Assembly (NCBI RefSeq): GCF_003996855.1 | Contig: NZ_NRQY01000001.1 | Coordinates: forward strand, 169,517 to 233,516 | Direction of reading: 5' to 3' | DNA length: 64,000 nt | Source: Morganella morganii | GTDB lineage: Bacteria > Pseudomonadota > Gammaproteobacteria > Enterobacterales > Enterobacteriaceae | Shown here: positions 1 through 8,490 of the stretch, in pieces | How the letters are laid out: the number at the start of each line of letters is the position of its first letter | Position numbering within the stretch: the first letter of the stretch is position 1 | Made by a program: the position numbers and the translations under genes | Notes under the pieces: model-generated | The model's database searches: none | What the model was told of the DNA's origin: nothing | The model's input: only the letters and a program-made list of their open reading frames with translations

Positions 1-282
1 TTCAGGCTGACACAAGAAAGCGAGCTGACAGGAAATATCATCACTGACGGATTCAATTTTGTGCCACACCTGCGGGTCAAGACGCGGCGGCTGATGTGTG
101 GTATCAAAGTGGTAGCGGATCTCTTCGCCGTTTTCCCCGAAAACGACAAAATCCATCTCACCGGCCAGTACCGTCAGCTGTGCCCACGTGCCTTCGGCCG
201 TATTATGGCGATCCATAAAGGCCATCGGGATAGTATTTTTTTGCCAGACCGGCAGGGTTTTATAGCAGACTACGTTTTCCAT
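1..282 (-). CDS. tehB: TehB-type tellurite methyltransferase, N-terminal DUF1971 domain (partial, runs off the left edge)
   Basis: Ninety-four codons from ATG 280-282 to the window edge, not carried in full. The translation starts MENVVCYKTLPVW and contains RHNTAEGTWAQLTVL and DPQVWHKIESVSDD. This is the cupin-like DUF1971 domain that precedes the SAM-dependent methyltransferase in Haemophilus-type TehB and stands alone in E. coli YeaR. The methyltransferase half would lie outside the window, so a stand-alone YeaR-like protein is the alternative. A GAGG Shine-Dalgarno lies 6 nt before the ATG. An NsrR-type box lies directly upstream, suggesting nitrosative-stress control. Family assignment is firm; the full-length TehB call is inferred. 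Confidence 0.75.
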   Translation of the reverse strand, partial: MENVVCYKTLPVWQKNTIPMAFMDRHNTAEGTWAQLTVLAGEMDFVVFGENGEEIRYHFDTTHQPPRLDPQVWHKIESVSDDISCQLAFLCQPE

Positions 283-298
283 TTTACGCCTCATCTTA

Positions 299-321
299 AA
301 GATGCATATTAAATACATCTT
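299..321. promoter_or_regulatory. NsrR-type operator
   Basis: A 23-bp inverted repeat with arms AAGATGCATAT and AAATACATCTT, very close to the enterobacterial NsrR consensus (arms AAGATGC.TTT / AAA.GCATCTT). It lies 17 bp upstream of the tehB start and overlaps a plausible -10 on the minus strand. E. coli yeaR, another DUF1971 gene, is known to be NsrR-repressed, which supports the reading. Confidence 0.75.
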
Positions 322-351
322 ATAGTCTTTCCGGTGAGGCGTAAACGATTT

Positions 352-1431
352 TTATTTCTGACGGGCGATAGCTTCGTTTATTCCCTGAAACACGAAAGGT
401 CTGGCATCTGTGAAATCATTTGCCACATCACCGGAATAAATATTTTGCTGTTCCGGCCCCAAATCCAGTTTTTTCACTTTGCCGTTTTCTTTGCTGAAAT
501 CCACTTTATTCAGATCAACCCAGAAGATATTCGGCGTCAGGGCTGATTCAAAGAAATAAATCTGACGTTTGTGATCCACCACCGTGCGCCAGCGGGTGGA
601 GGAGATATTCGGCTCCTCTTCGGTATTCAGCCCGAACGGCACAGACACATTGCGGATCACACTGAAAACAGATGCCACCGCTTTATTCGGCGTGGTCGCT
701 TTCGGAATGGCATTAATGTAGAAAGACCCGCGGGCAAAACGGTCAGCGGAACGGTTGGTGCCCGGCAGCATCACAGTGCCGTTGATTTGCTGCCAGTAGC
801 TGTCCAGCGCCAGTTGTTCACTGAATACCGGAGAGTTGGTCATTACCTGATATTTTCGGTTGTGATGAATCACCTGCTTACCATCAATATATTCAATAAT
901 GGCGCTGTCACCGGAGGCATCAGATAACGAAAGGTGTAAAGTTGCCAGACGCTCCTCACCCGGAACTTTATCCGTGATCACCGCAAACGGCTCTTTTTCC
1001 AGTGCGGTAACCGCTTCTTCAACTGTCGCGTAATTATCCAGCACATACTGTGCCCAGGCCGAAATACTCAGAGTTGGTTTATTACTTTCCGGTGTCGGAT
1101 AAACAGACTCCACCAGCCATAACAGGTTTGCGGACAATCCCTTTTCATTAATACCATCGGTGGTGGAAACATCATAACCGGATGCCACCACGCTGCCGTA
1201 TTTTGAGACCCATTTCACAGAATTCGGCCCGGCGGCACCATCGCGCGCCATCCCCTGCGGGAAGATCCATAAATTGGTACCGACATCACTTTTCCAGTCC
1301 ATTGACCGGGCAGTGATCACCTGCGCATCATCCCCGAGATACACCAGCCGAGTGCAGGCGGAAGCAATCTGAGCAGCCAGTAATGTGGCCGACGCGACCG
1401 CACCGGCAAGTATAATTCGTTTAAATGTCAT
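352..1431 (-). CDS. Secreted choloylglycine hydrolase family protein (linear amide C-N hydrolase)
   Basis: 359 residues. Residues 1-25 form a signal peptide ending AAQIASA, and cleavage would expose Cys26 in the CTRLVYLGDD motif. In this Ntn-hydrolase family (bile salt hydrolases, penicillin V acylases) an N-terminal Cys is the nucleophile, and ITARSMDW supplies the conserved Arg-Ser-Met-Asp region. The substrate cannot be told from sequence: conjugated bile salts, penicillin V or N-acyl homoserine lactones are all known for the family. The signal peptide points to periplasmic action, as in Gram-negative members. It lies downstream of emrAB on the same strand with a 72-bp gap, so co-transcription is possible but unproven. 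Confidence 0.85.
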   Translation of the reverse strand: MTFKRIILAGAVASATLLAAQIASACTRLVYLGDDAQVITARSMDWKSDVGTNLWIFPQGMARDGAAGPNSVKWVSKYGSVVASGYDVSTTDGINEKGLSANLLWLVESVYPTPESNKPTLSISAWAQYVLDNYATVEEAVTALEKEPFAVITDKVPGEERLATLHLSLSDASGDSAIIEYIDGKQVIHHNRKYQVMTNSPVFSEQLALDSYWQQINGTVMLPGTNRSADRFARGSFYINAIPKATTPNKAVASVFSVIRNVSVPFGLNTEEEPNISSTRWRTVVDHKRQIYFFESALTPNIFWVDLNKVDFSKENGKVKKLDLGPEQQNIYSGDVANDFTDARPFVFQGINEAIARQK

Positions 1432-1503
1432 GAAAAACCCCTTTTCATTGCGTCCGGTAACCGGCAGCTAACCGGTTACGCTTCCTTATTACTGTAGCCC
1501 TTA

Positions 1504-3018
1504 TCAGGATTTAGTGGCAAACGGCGGCCGGGCAAACCAGATAAGAACAATCAATCCGATAAAGACACCGCCGGAGAGCCAGAAAATCTCATTGGCACTG
1601 ATAATCAGCCCCTGGGCAGTAATTTCCTTCGCCAGATACGCGGAGGTTTGTACCTGTGATAATCCGTGCTGCGCCATCTCCCGGTACATCTGTACCGATT
1701 CCGGATTATACGCGGTAATAGATTCCGTCAGCTGAGAATGATGTAACGATTCGCGACGGCTCCACAGCGTCGTGGTGATAGAGGTGCCGATAGAGCCCGC
1801 CAGTGTCCGGAAGAAGTTTGCCAGCGCGGAGGCGGAGGCCAGCTTCTCCGGCGGCAGACCGGAAAGCGTGATGGTGGTCAGCGGCATAAAGAAGCAGGCC
1901 ACGGCAAACCCCTGAACCAATTGCGGCCAGACAGAAGCGTAAAACCCCATCTGCGGCTCAAAGGTATAGGCTCGCCAGTAGAAGCAGATTGCATACACCA
2001 CGAAACTAAAGGTTACAATCCAGCGCAAATCCACCACATTGGAGATTTTGCCGACAAACGCGGAGATCAGTATCGGCACCAGCCCGATAGGCGCCAGCGC
2101 CAGCCCCGCCCATTCCGCCGTATAACCGTAGACCTCCTGAAGTAACTGCGGCAACAGCACAATCGCACCGAAATAAACCATATACGCCAGGCTGACCGAC
2201 AGTGTACCGATGGTAAAGTTACGCGACTTAAACAGCGACAGCTCCACAATCGGGTTTTTATCCGTCAGTTCCCAAATCACCAGGAAGACCAGCGCAATTG
2301 CGGCAATAATGGCCAGCGCGACAATTTCATCTGACTCCAGCCAGCCGAGATCTTTCCCTTTATCCAGCAGGATTTGCAGACAACCGATCCCGACCACCAG
2401 CAGCGACAACCCGATCACATTGAGCGGAACCTTTGTCACCTTCGATTCCATACCGCGCAGCAGCATACTGACAATCACCACTGCGATGCCGATAGGCACG
2501 TTGATAAAGAAAATCCAGCCCCAGTGGAAGTTATCACTGATATAGCCGCCCATAATCGGTCCGAACACCGGCGCCAGAATGATGGTCATCGACCAGAGTG
2601 CCAGCGCGGTATTCTGTTTGGCCGGCGGGTAACTTTTCAGCAGAAGGCTTTGCGAGAGCGGAATGATCGGCCCGGCCACCCCGCCCTGTAACACGCGGAA
2701 GAAAATCAGCATTTCCAGGCTGTCTGACAATCCGCACAACAGTGACGTCAGAGTAAACAGCCCGGTGGACCAGATAAACACCCGCACTTCCCCGAAGCGT
2801 TTTGCCAGAAACCCGGTGATGGCGATGGAAATCGCATTCGATACCCCGAACGAGGTAATAACCCAGGTGCCCTGTGAGACAGAGGCACCGAGATCGCCGG
2901 AAATGGTCGGGATTGCCACGTTGGCAATCGTAGAGTCCAGCACCTGCATAAAGGTGGCCATCGACAGCGCGATGGTCGCCCAGACCAGTTTCATGCCTGT
3001 TAACGGTTGATTAGCCAC
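1504..3018 (-). CDS. emrB: EmrB-type multidrug efflux MFS transporter (DHA2, 14 TM)
   Basis: 504 residues, the usual size for 14-helix DHA2 drug:H+ antiporters. Signatures include LDSTIANVAIPTISGDLG in helix 1 (DHA2 motif), WVITSFGVSNAISIAITGFLA, and LQGGVAGPIIPLSQSLLL. The start is a GTG. It follows emrA by 18 bp, so the two form an emrAB operon that would pair with an outer-membrane TolC channel to expel hydrophobic drugs, uncouplers or bile salts. No MarR-type emrR gene lies next to the pair. Confidence 0.92.
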   Translation of the reverse strand: MANQPLTGMKLVWATIALSMATFMQVLDSTIANVAIPTISGDLGASVSQGTWVITSFGVSNAISIAITGFLAKRFGEVRVFIWSTGLFTLTSLLCGLSDSLEMLIFFRVLQGGVAGPIIPLSQSLLLKSYPPAKQNTALALWSMTIILAPVFGPIMGGYISDNFHWGWIFFINVPIGIAVVIVSMLLRGMESKVTKVPLNVIGLSLLVVGIGCLQILLDKGKDLGWLESDEIVALAIIAAIALVFLVIWELTDKNPIVELSLFKSRNFTIGTLSVSLAYMVYFGAIVLLPQLLQEVYGYTAEWAGLALAPIGLVPILISAFVGKISNVVDLRWIVTFSFVVYAICFYWRAYTFEPQMGFYASVWPQLVQGFAVACFFMPLTTITLSGLPPEKLASASALANFFRTLAGSIGTSITTTLWSRRESLHHSQLTESITAYNPESVQMYREMAQHGLSQVQTSAYLAKEITAQGLIISANEIFWLSGGVFIGLIVLIWFARPPFATKS

Positions 3019-3036
3019 AATAAAGTCCCGCGCTGA

Positions 3037-4227
3037 TTAACTGGCGTTATCGGTAATGATTTGCGCAATCACCGCGTTGACCGGTGCCAGATCCGGGATC
3101 AGCACATCACTTTTAAACGCCGGCGTATCACGCTGAACATTGGCCAGTACCGGACCATCAGTATTTTTGGTTTCGATGGTCACGTTCATCGACAGCCCGA
3201 TGCGCAGCGGATATTTGGCAACCTGCTGCGGCTCCAGCTCGACCCTGACCGGCAGGCGCTGCACCACTTTGATCCAGTTACCGGTCGCATTTTGCGCCGG
3301 CAGCAGGGAAAAAGCACTGCCGGTGCCCATATCCAGCCCAGCCACCGTGCCGTTAAAGATAACTTTATCCCCGTAAAAATCACTGGTGATCGTGACCGGT
3401 TGTCCGATCCGCACACTGCTGAGCTGCGTTTCCTTAAAGTTGGCATCAATCCAGACCGGCTCGACCGGTACAATCGCCATCAGAGAGGCATTCGGACTGA
3501 CCTGCGCCCCGACCTGCACATTACGGCGGGAGACATAGCCGGTAAACGGACTGCGGATTTCTGTGCGCTGTAAGTTAATCCAGGCATCACGGACTTTATC
3601 CGCCGCCTGTAACACCGCCGGTTGATCAGCCAGTGCCGTGGTTTTCAGTAATGCTTTGGTGGCATTCAGCTGCTGCACTGAGGCATTCAGAGATGCCTGT
3701 ACCTCTTCAACGGCTTCACGTGAGTGCTGTAAATCTTCTTTGGAGATAGTCCCCCGCTGTCCTAACACACTGCGGCGGGCATAATCATTCTGCGCCTGAT
3801 TCAGCATCACTTTTTTCTGAGCGATAACCGCACCCAGCTGGTCACGGTTAAAATAGAGCTCCTGAGTCTGGCGCACAGTAGCCGCCAGGTCATGACGTGC
3901 CTGAGCATAAGTCAGTTCAGCATTGGTTTTATCCAGCACCACCAGCACATCACCGGCACGCACCAGGTCGGTATTCTCAAAATTCACCTGCGTCACATTA
4001 CCGGTGGTTTGTGCAACGACAGGCACCTGAAGCCCCACCACATAAGCATCATCGGTATATTCCTGATAACGCAGCACCATAAACCAGTAAATAAGATAAC
4101 CGGCGAGCAGCACAAGAAAGAGTAATGAGGTTCCGGCAAGCCAGATTTTTCGTCTGGCGGGATTGGATGACGATGTTTTTTTGTCAGAAGGCTGGGCAGC
4201 AGAAGATTGCGCTGATGTGTTGTCCAT
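3037..4227 (-). CDS. emrA: EmrA-type membrane fusion protein (HlyD family)
   Basis: About 396 residues. A cytoplasmic N-terminus is followed by one TM helix (IWLAGTSLLFLVLLAGYLIYWFM in outline, near residues 28-50). Then come the split lipoyl domain (YTDDAYVVGLQVPVVAQTTG), a long alpha-hairpin coiled coil (residues about 95-205) and a beta-barrel domain (IRSPFTGYVSRRNVQVG). This is the periplasmic adaptor that bridges EmrB to TolC. ATG 4225-4227 is chosen over a TTG one codon upstream. It is first in the emrAB operon. Confidence 0.92.
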   Translation of the reverse strand: MDNTSAQSSAAQPSDKKTSSSNPARRKIWLAGTSLLFLVLLAGYLIYWFMVLRYQEYTDDAYVVGLQVPVVAQTTGNVTQVNFENTDLVRAGDVLVVLDKTNAELTYAQARHDLAATVRQTQELYFNRDQLGAVIAQKKVMLNQAQNDYARRSVLGQRGTISKEDLQHSREAVEEVQASLNASVQQLNATKALLKTTALADQPAVLQAADKVRDAWINLQRTEIRSPFTGYVSRRNVQVGAQVSPNASLMAIVPVEPVWIDANFKETQLSSVRIGQPVTITSDFYGDKVIFNGTVAGLDMGTGSAFSLLPAQNATGNWIKVVQRLPVRVELEPQQVAKYPLRIGLSMNVTIETKNTDGPVLANVQRDTPAFKSDVLIPDLAPVNAVIAQIITDNAS

Positions 4228-4694
4228 CAAAATACCCCGGTAATAAAGTTAATCCGAAAAATATTGCGCACAGAATAGCCTGAATCACTATAAAAGTAAC
4301 GGTAAGTGAAATATTACAGCGGAAAACCGAAAGCAATATAAACAGAAACAAAACATCAACTGAACACAACAAAATATGTAATTTATTTATCAATTTATGA
4401 CTAATAACAACTGAATATAATGAAATATACAGATATAAAAGTAATATCCACTGTCTGCTTTGATACTTATTTTGTCTCCCGCAATAACAGACGCAGAACA
4501 CATAAAAGGATATTACAGAGAAAACCCTCTGATTATTCGCTCGTCGTGTTCATTTTCTGGTATCAGAGTATTTTCTGTTTATATTTCCGGATTCTAAAAC
4601 AAAGTATCGTGTTTTACTGAAATTTGTTTATTTTTCGGCCGGATACAAAAAACAGCACAATTTGCACATTTTAAGTACCGTCCGGCAGGTATAA
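4228..4694. other. AT-rich intergenic region, no gene seen
   Basis: About 470 bp between emrA and the terminator of the next minus-strand gene. It should contain the emrAB promoter, but I cannot pick out a convincing -35/-10 or operator. Open frames here (for example on the minus strand at 4184-4501) overlap the emrA 5' end and have no ribosome binding site. Confidence 0.5.
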
Positions 4695-4697
4695 AAA

Positions 4698-4724
4698 AAC
4701 CGCAGAACATTTTACTCTGCGGTT
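4698..4724 (-). terminator. Rho-independent terminator of the anchored-protein gene
   Basis: On the minus strand ACCGCAGA pairs with TCTGCGGT, followed by a run of seven T. It lies just beyond the stop of the gene starting at 5517. Confidence 0.8.
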
Positions 4725-4746
4725 ATTACGCGGTTTTTTGTAATAT

Positions 4747-5517
4747 TTACTGAGACAAAATCAGACGCAACGCCTCTGCACTTGCCACTTTATTCGGTTC
4801 CTGCATAAAGTAATCATAAAAATCCCCGACAAGGTGGCAGGTGGTTACCGGATCTTTTGCCCCTTCATTCAGGTTGGTTAACAGTTCCACTTTATCGCCG
4901 TATTTATCTGTCAGTTTCTGATAAATATTTCCTAATACCTGATATGCTTCCTTCGCAGGGACTTCACTGGTATTCCGGTCTTCCAGTGATGAAATCAGGA
5001 TCAGATTTACCGTTTTCAGCATCCGGATATCGGCTTCATTATAGGTGAACTGAGATTTATTCTGCGGGAACTTATTCAGTCCAGGGAAAAAGTTATTAAA
5101 ACACTGCTGTCCGGACGGATCTTTCACCAGATAACCTTCTGCCTGCTCTTTTACCGCTGCGGCAAAGGCATTCAGTGCATCATCCGACGCATACGAAATC
5201 CGGTCAACTAATAACACCGCCGTCAGTCCGGCAATCTCATTCATCCATGCCAGTTTCTGTTCGCGGGTCATGGTGTCGTAATTCCCGAGCTTCTGTTTTA
5301 TGTCCTTATATTTTTCCGGGGAAATTTTGCCGACCACTTCAATAAACTGCATGGACTCTGACATCATCTCAGTTTCAAGTGATTTTTGCGTTGTCATTCC
5401 GTCTTCACTGACGGCAGTGACGGAAAAAACGTTATCCCGTGTACCCATATAATAACCGGCACCGGCAAATACCACGGCAATAATAAGAACTAACAATAAA
5501 CTGAGTTTTTTATTCAC
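4747..5517 (-). CDS. Hypothetical membrane-anchored periplasmic protein
   Basis: I do not recognise the family. With the GTG start at 5515-5517 (GAGGAA Shine-Dalgarno 5 nt upstream) it is 256 residues beginning MNKKLSLLLVLIIAVVFAGAGYY, a signal-anchor helix. The soluble part is alpha-helical and charged, with two cysteines (in QQCFNNFF and TTCHLVGDF) that could form a periplasmic disulfide. An upstream in-frame start at 5547 would add ten residues but has no ribosome binding site. It stands alone, with its own terminator. Confidence 0.7.
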   Translation of the reverse strand: MNKKLSLLLVLIIAVVFAGAGYYMGTRDNVFSVTAVSEDGMTTQKSLETEMMSESMQFIEVVGKISPEKYKDIKQKLGNYDTMTREQKLAWMNEIAGLTAVLLVDRISYASDDALNAFAAAVKEQAEGYLVKDPSGQQCFNNFFPGLNKFPQNKSQFTYNEADIRMLKTVNLILISSLEDRNTSEVPAKEAYQVLGNIYQKLTDKYGDKVELLTNLNEGAKDPVTTCHLVGDFYDYFMQEPNKVASAEALRLILSQ

Positions 5518-5573
5518 GCACTTTCCTCTGATACGCTGAGTTATCACTGAAAAGAGTGTGACACAAATTAATA

Positions 5574-5593
5574 AGGCCTGCTATTGCAGGCCT
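5574..5593 (-). terminator. Hairpin after yceI
   Basis: Perfect 8-bp stem AGGCCTGC / GCAGGCCT with a 4-nt loop, downstream of yceI on the minus strand. The following T-tract is poor, so it is a weak terminator or a 3' stabilising hairpin. Confidence 0.5.
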
Positions 5594-5621
5594 CCGATAA
5601 TGGCTCAATCCGTAAAAATAA

Positions 5622-6197
5622 TCAGATTTTTACGCCTTCAACAGAAATAATCAGTTCAGCATCCTGTGATTTCGGTCCCAGATCAGCCTTGATATTAAAG
5701 CTTTTCAGTGACACTTTCCCGGTGGCTTCAAAACCGGCGCGGTAGCCGCCCCACGGATCTTTACCTTCACCGGTCAGTTTTGCATCCAGTGTCACCGGAT
5801 TGGTCACGCCGTTCAGCGTCAGATCACCGGTGATAACAAAATCGTCACCTTTCTTCTCTACTTTGGTTGAAACAAATTTTGCTTCCGGATTTTTGTCTGT
5901 ATTCAGGAACTCACTGCCGCGCAGATGTTTATCACGCTCAGCGTGGTTGGTATCCAGACTGCCGGTTTTGATGGTGACATCCACGTTATCCTTTGCCGGG
6001 TCGGCTTTATCAAAGGTGAATGTGCCGTCAAAATCTTTAAATGTCCCGTACAGCCAGCTGTAACCCAGATGCTGAATACGGAACTGCACAAACGCGTGCT
6101 GTCCTTCTTTATCTATTTTATAGGTGTCAGCCATTGCTGCACCCGAACCCAGCAGCATCATACCTGCGCTTAAACCAACCAGTGCTTTCTTCAGCAT
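5622..6197 (-). CDS. yceI: YceI family periplasmic lipid-binding protein
   Basis: 191 residues, the usual length. Signal peptide 1-23 ends GSGAAMA. The mature part has the YceI lipocalin-like pattern: [22 protein letters not shown] at the start, then [40 protein letters not shown] and [15 protein letters not shown]. The family binds polyisoprenoid or amide ligands in the periplasm, and in E. coli yceI is base-inducible. It follows the cytochrome b561 gene by 39 bp, the same yceJ-yceI order as in E. coli. Confidence 0.93.
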   Translation of the reverse strand: MLKKALVGLSAGMMLLGSGAAMADTYKIDKEGQHAFVQFRIQHLGYSWLYGTFKDFDGTFTFDKADPAKDNVDVTIKTGSLDTNHAERDKHLRGSEFLNTDKNPEAKFVSTKVEKKGDDFVITGDLTLNGVTNPVTLDAKLTGEGKDPWGGYRAGFEATGKVSLKSFNIKADLGPKSQDAELIISVEGVKI

Positions 6198-6236
6198 TAT
6201 ATTTACTCCGTCATAATAAAATTACAGGCGCCCTGT

Positions 6237-6788
6237 TCAGGGTTTCATGCCCAGCATGCGCTTTAATGTGGCGTCTTTATCAAAGAAATGATGTTTAAGT
6301 GCAGCCAGCGCGTGCAGCGCCGATAACACAACAACCGCCCAGGCAAGATACAGATGTACCGTACCGGCAGTATCTGCCTGCCCCGCACTGTCTGTCAGCG
6401 AGGCCGGTACATCAAACCAGCCGAAAACCGATACCGCCTGACCATTTGCCGTTGAGATAAAGTATCCGGTGATCAGAATGGCAAACAAAATTCCGTACAA
6501 CAGCCAGTGCGCCAGCGTTGCACTGATACGGGTAAACCGGCTGTAAGTGGATAATGCCGGCGGCGGCGGGGAGATCCAGCGCCAGACCATGCGGACAGCC
6601 AGCACAATAAACAGCAGGACTCCGATGCTCTTGTGGATCTCCGGCGCACGGTGATACCAGACATCATAGTAACCCAGAGAAACCATCCACAGCCCCAGAG
6701 CAAACATCCCGTAAACAGTGAGAGCCACACCCCAGTGAAGCAGAACGGAGAGATGTCCGTACCGTTGCGCACTATTTTTCCATTGCAT
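6237..6788 (-). CDS. yceJ: Cytochrome b561 (YceJ)
   Basis: 183 residues from ATG 6786-6788 (MQWKNSAQRYGHLSVLLHW). This start matches E. coli YceJ and has an AAGGG element about 8 nt upstream; the longer frame to 6875 has no support. Four TM helices carry histidines placed for two b hemes (LLHW, EIHKSIGV, TLAHWLLYG, SALHALAALKHHFF). It is a di-heme inner-membrane electron carrier whose physiological partners are not settled. First gene of the yceJ-yceI operon. Confidence 0.92.
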   Translation of the reverse strand: MQWKNSAQRYGHLSVLLHWGVALTVYGMFALGLWMVSLGYYDVWYHRAPEIHKSIGVLLFIVLAVRMVWRWISPPPPALSTYSRFTRISATLAHWLLYGILFAILITGYFISTANGQAVSVFGWFDVPASLTDSAGQADTAGTVHLYLAWAVVVLSALHALAALKHHFFDKDATLKRMLGMKP

Positions 6789-7092
6789 TGATAAATACCC
6801 TTTGCAGTTCCATTCACATAACATTTCAGTAACAGTGGGATACTTTACGTGAATTTCCCTGTCAATATCGGACAAATATTTTGCTTAAGTCGGTCAAAAT
6901 TAATCACTAACATATTAATTTAGCTGTAATTTTCATAACAACTAAAAATATTAAACCAGAAAAATCCTATATAGCGGAATTTTATAAGACAGGTTTGCTC
7001 TGAGTTATAACCAAAATGCAGGAAAAACCGGGATGCGACGGATAGATACAAAAAAAATAATTTTAATATTTAAAAATATTTTTGATAAAAAG

Positions 7093-7120
7093 TTGACGAA
7101 CATCACACAAATGCTATGAT
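7093..7120 (+). promoter_or_regulatory. Sigma-70 promoter of the small-protein gene
   Basis: TTGACG (7093-7098), 16-bp spacer, TATGAT (7115-7120). Transcription would begin near 7127, giving a leader of about 48 nt before the 25-codon gene. Confidence 0.7.
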
Positions 7121-7174
7121 ACACCCATCGAAGCAAAACAGTTTACCAACCTAATTCAAAAGCAGGAGTTCATT

Positions 7175-7252
7175 ATGAAAAGCATCAAAACTTTCTTTTC
7201 CAATCTGACCCGTGCTGCTGCTATCATTGCAAAATATAGCAAAGCATTCTGA
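7175..7252 (+). CDS. 25-residue cationic small protein
   Basis: ATG 7175-7177 follows an AGGAG Shine-Dalgarno by 7 nt and reads 25 codons to TGA. The peptide starts MKSIKTFFSNLTRAAA and ends IIAKYSKAF: net positive, with an alternating hydrophobic/basic pattern that would form an amphipathic helix. A consensus-like promoter lies upstream and a strong terminator begins 18 bp after the stop. The unit is therefore a self-contained monocistron, the best evidence that it is real. I do not recognise the family. It could be a membrane-peripheral small protein, a type I toxin-like peptide or the coding part of a small RNA. Confidence 0.65.
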   Translation: MKSIKTFFSNLTRAAAIIAKYSKAF

Positions 7253-7269
7253 TAAATCAGACAGATATA

Positions 7270-7296
7270 AAAAAAGCGCCTTCCGGGCGCTTTTTT
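7270..7296. terminator. Bidirectional terminator
   Basis: A-run, then GCGCC, loop TTCCG, GGCGC, then six T. It serves the plus-strand small-protein gene and the converging glycosyltransferase gene on the minus strand. Confidence 0.85.
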
Positions 7297-7305
7297 GTTT
7301 CCGTA

Positions 7306-8154
7306 CTATTTTGCCAGCGGCGCAAATAACCAGCGCAGCCACCAGCGGGTTTTCCAGCCGGGATTTTTCTCACGGGCTACCGGTGATTTACGGCAGAAAG
7401 AACGCAGAATTTTCCATTCAAAATCCAGGAATAACCGGGAATGACCGGCTTCCGCACCATATGTGCAGACTTCCTCATGCTTGCGCTTATCAACCGGCGT
7501 GTTGTATTCCAGGCTTCTGTCCAGAGTATGATAGGACTTATGGCGATCCACATTCCGTTCTCTGGCATACACAGATTTCGGCAGATAACGCTGGCGTGAT
7601 CCGTGGTATTTCTGCAATTTCACAAAACGATAATCTTCTGCGCCGTAATGGCCGCAAAACTCTTCATCATAGCCGTAAAAACGGAAAAAACGGGCGCGGG
7701 ACATAAAGAACAGATTGGAATGTCCTTTGCGGATATTGTCCTGCTCATCCCGGCGGTAGAGTTTATAGAATGTCCGCCCGGGATTCGCCGCATTAATCAG
7801 GTAAGTAAAAGAAGAAACCGGCAGGACATGATCCAGGTCGGTCATCAGAATTTTATCCGACGCCGCATAAGTCACCCCCAGATTACGGGAACCACCCTGA
7901 TTCCACGGAATATCTGTCGTGATCCGCAACCATGTCAGATTTAAATCAAATTCAGGAATTTCATATTCAAGCGGCGAGCAATCATCAACAACCACAAACT
8001 GAACATAATCCAGCACAGATGCCGGCATACTTTCATATTCACGAAGTAAATTGATGACTTCAGAAATATCTTGCTGATTACAATAGAAATGAGTGATGTA
8101 AGTAAGTTTTATATGTTGCTTATCCGCAACTTTTCGGAAGAATTCGCGTGACAT
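7306..8154 (-). CDS. Family 2-type glycosyltransferase
   Basis: 282 residues. The GT-A pattern is visible: a nucleotide-binding VVVDDCSP near residues 54-61, NQGGSRNLG (85-93) and a DxD-type TDLDHV (105-110). Then comes an acceptor-side FYGYDEEFCGHYGAEDYRF segment, the ED motif seen in GT2 enzymes that modify surface glycans. No TM helix or signal peptide, so it is cytoplasmic. The basic C-terminus (WKTRWWLRWLFAPLAK) could bind membrane. The substrate is unknown and there are no neighbouring glycan genes. A palindrome GTAAC-CCT-GTTAC (8162-8174) sits just upstream of the start. Confidence 0.78.
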   Translation of the reverse strand: MSREFFRKVADKQHIKLTYITHFYCNQQDISEVINLLREYESMPASVLDYVQFVVVDDCSPLEYEIPEFDLNLTWLRITTDIPWNQGGSRNLGVTYAASDKILMTDLDHVLPVSSFTYLINAANPGRTFYKLYRRDEQDNIRKGHSNLFFMSRARFFRFYGYDEEFCGHYGAEDYRFVKLQKYHGSRQRYLPKSVYARERNVDRHKSYHTLDRSLEYNTPVDKRKHEEVCTYGAEAGHSRLFLDFEWKILRSFCRKSPVAREKNPGWKTRWWLRWLFAPLAK

Positions 8155-8271
8155 TATACCTGTAACCCTGTTACCACAAATGACCGACCGGCAATTAGCA
8201 ACCAGTGCGATGTTAATTGCCGGCTATTCTCACATACAGGCAGTACGCTGTCACTACTCCGCGGGCAGAAA

Positions 8272-8490
8272 CTATTTCTTATCGAAGAAATAATCCACCG
8301 GAACATGGAACATTTCAGCCAGATACATCAGATAATATATACTAATCCGACTAGTTCCCCGCTCATAACGATTAAATTGCTGCTGCGTTATTCCCATATC
8401 CTCCGCTAAGCGGACGACACTTAGTCCTAAGTATTTACGCTTCTCTTTAATACGGTTTCCGACACAGGAATATATAGATTCCGTCTCCAT
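8272..8490 (-). CDS. XRE-family HTH regulator, MrpJ-like
   Basis: 72 residues from ATG 8488-8490, chosen because AAGGAG lies 7 nt upstream; the longer GTG start at 8505 sits upstream of that element. A single HTH_XRE domain covers almost the whole protein (VGNRIKEKRKYLGLSVVRLAEDMGITQQQFNRYERG). The QQQFNRYERG recognition region and small size resemble Proteus MrpJ and its paralogs, which repress motility and accompany fimbrial operons. No fimbrial genes are in the window, so this would be an orphan copy. Confidence 0.75.
   Translation of the reverse strand: METESIYSCVGNRIKEKRKYLGLSVVRLAEDMGITQQQFNRYERGTSRISIYYLMYLAEMFHVPVDYFFDKK

Noticed and set aside
4184..4501. 105-codon minus-strand ORF overlapping the emrA start
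   Set aside because: No ribosome binding site, overlaps emrA in another frame, low-complexity hydrophobic translation of AT-rich DNA.
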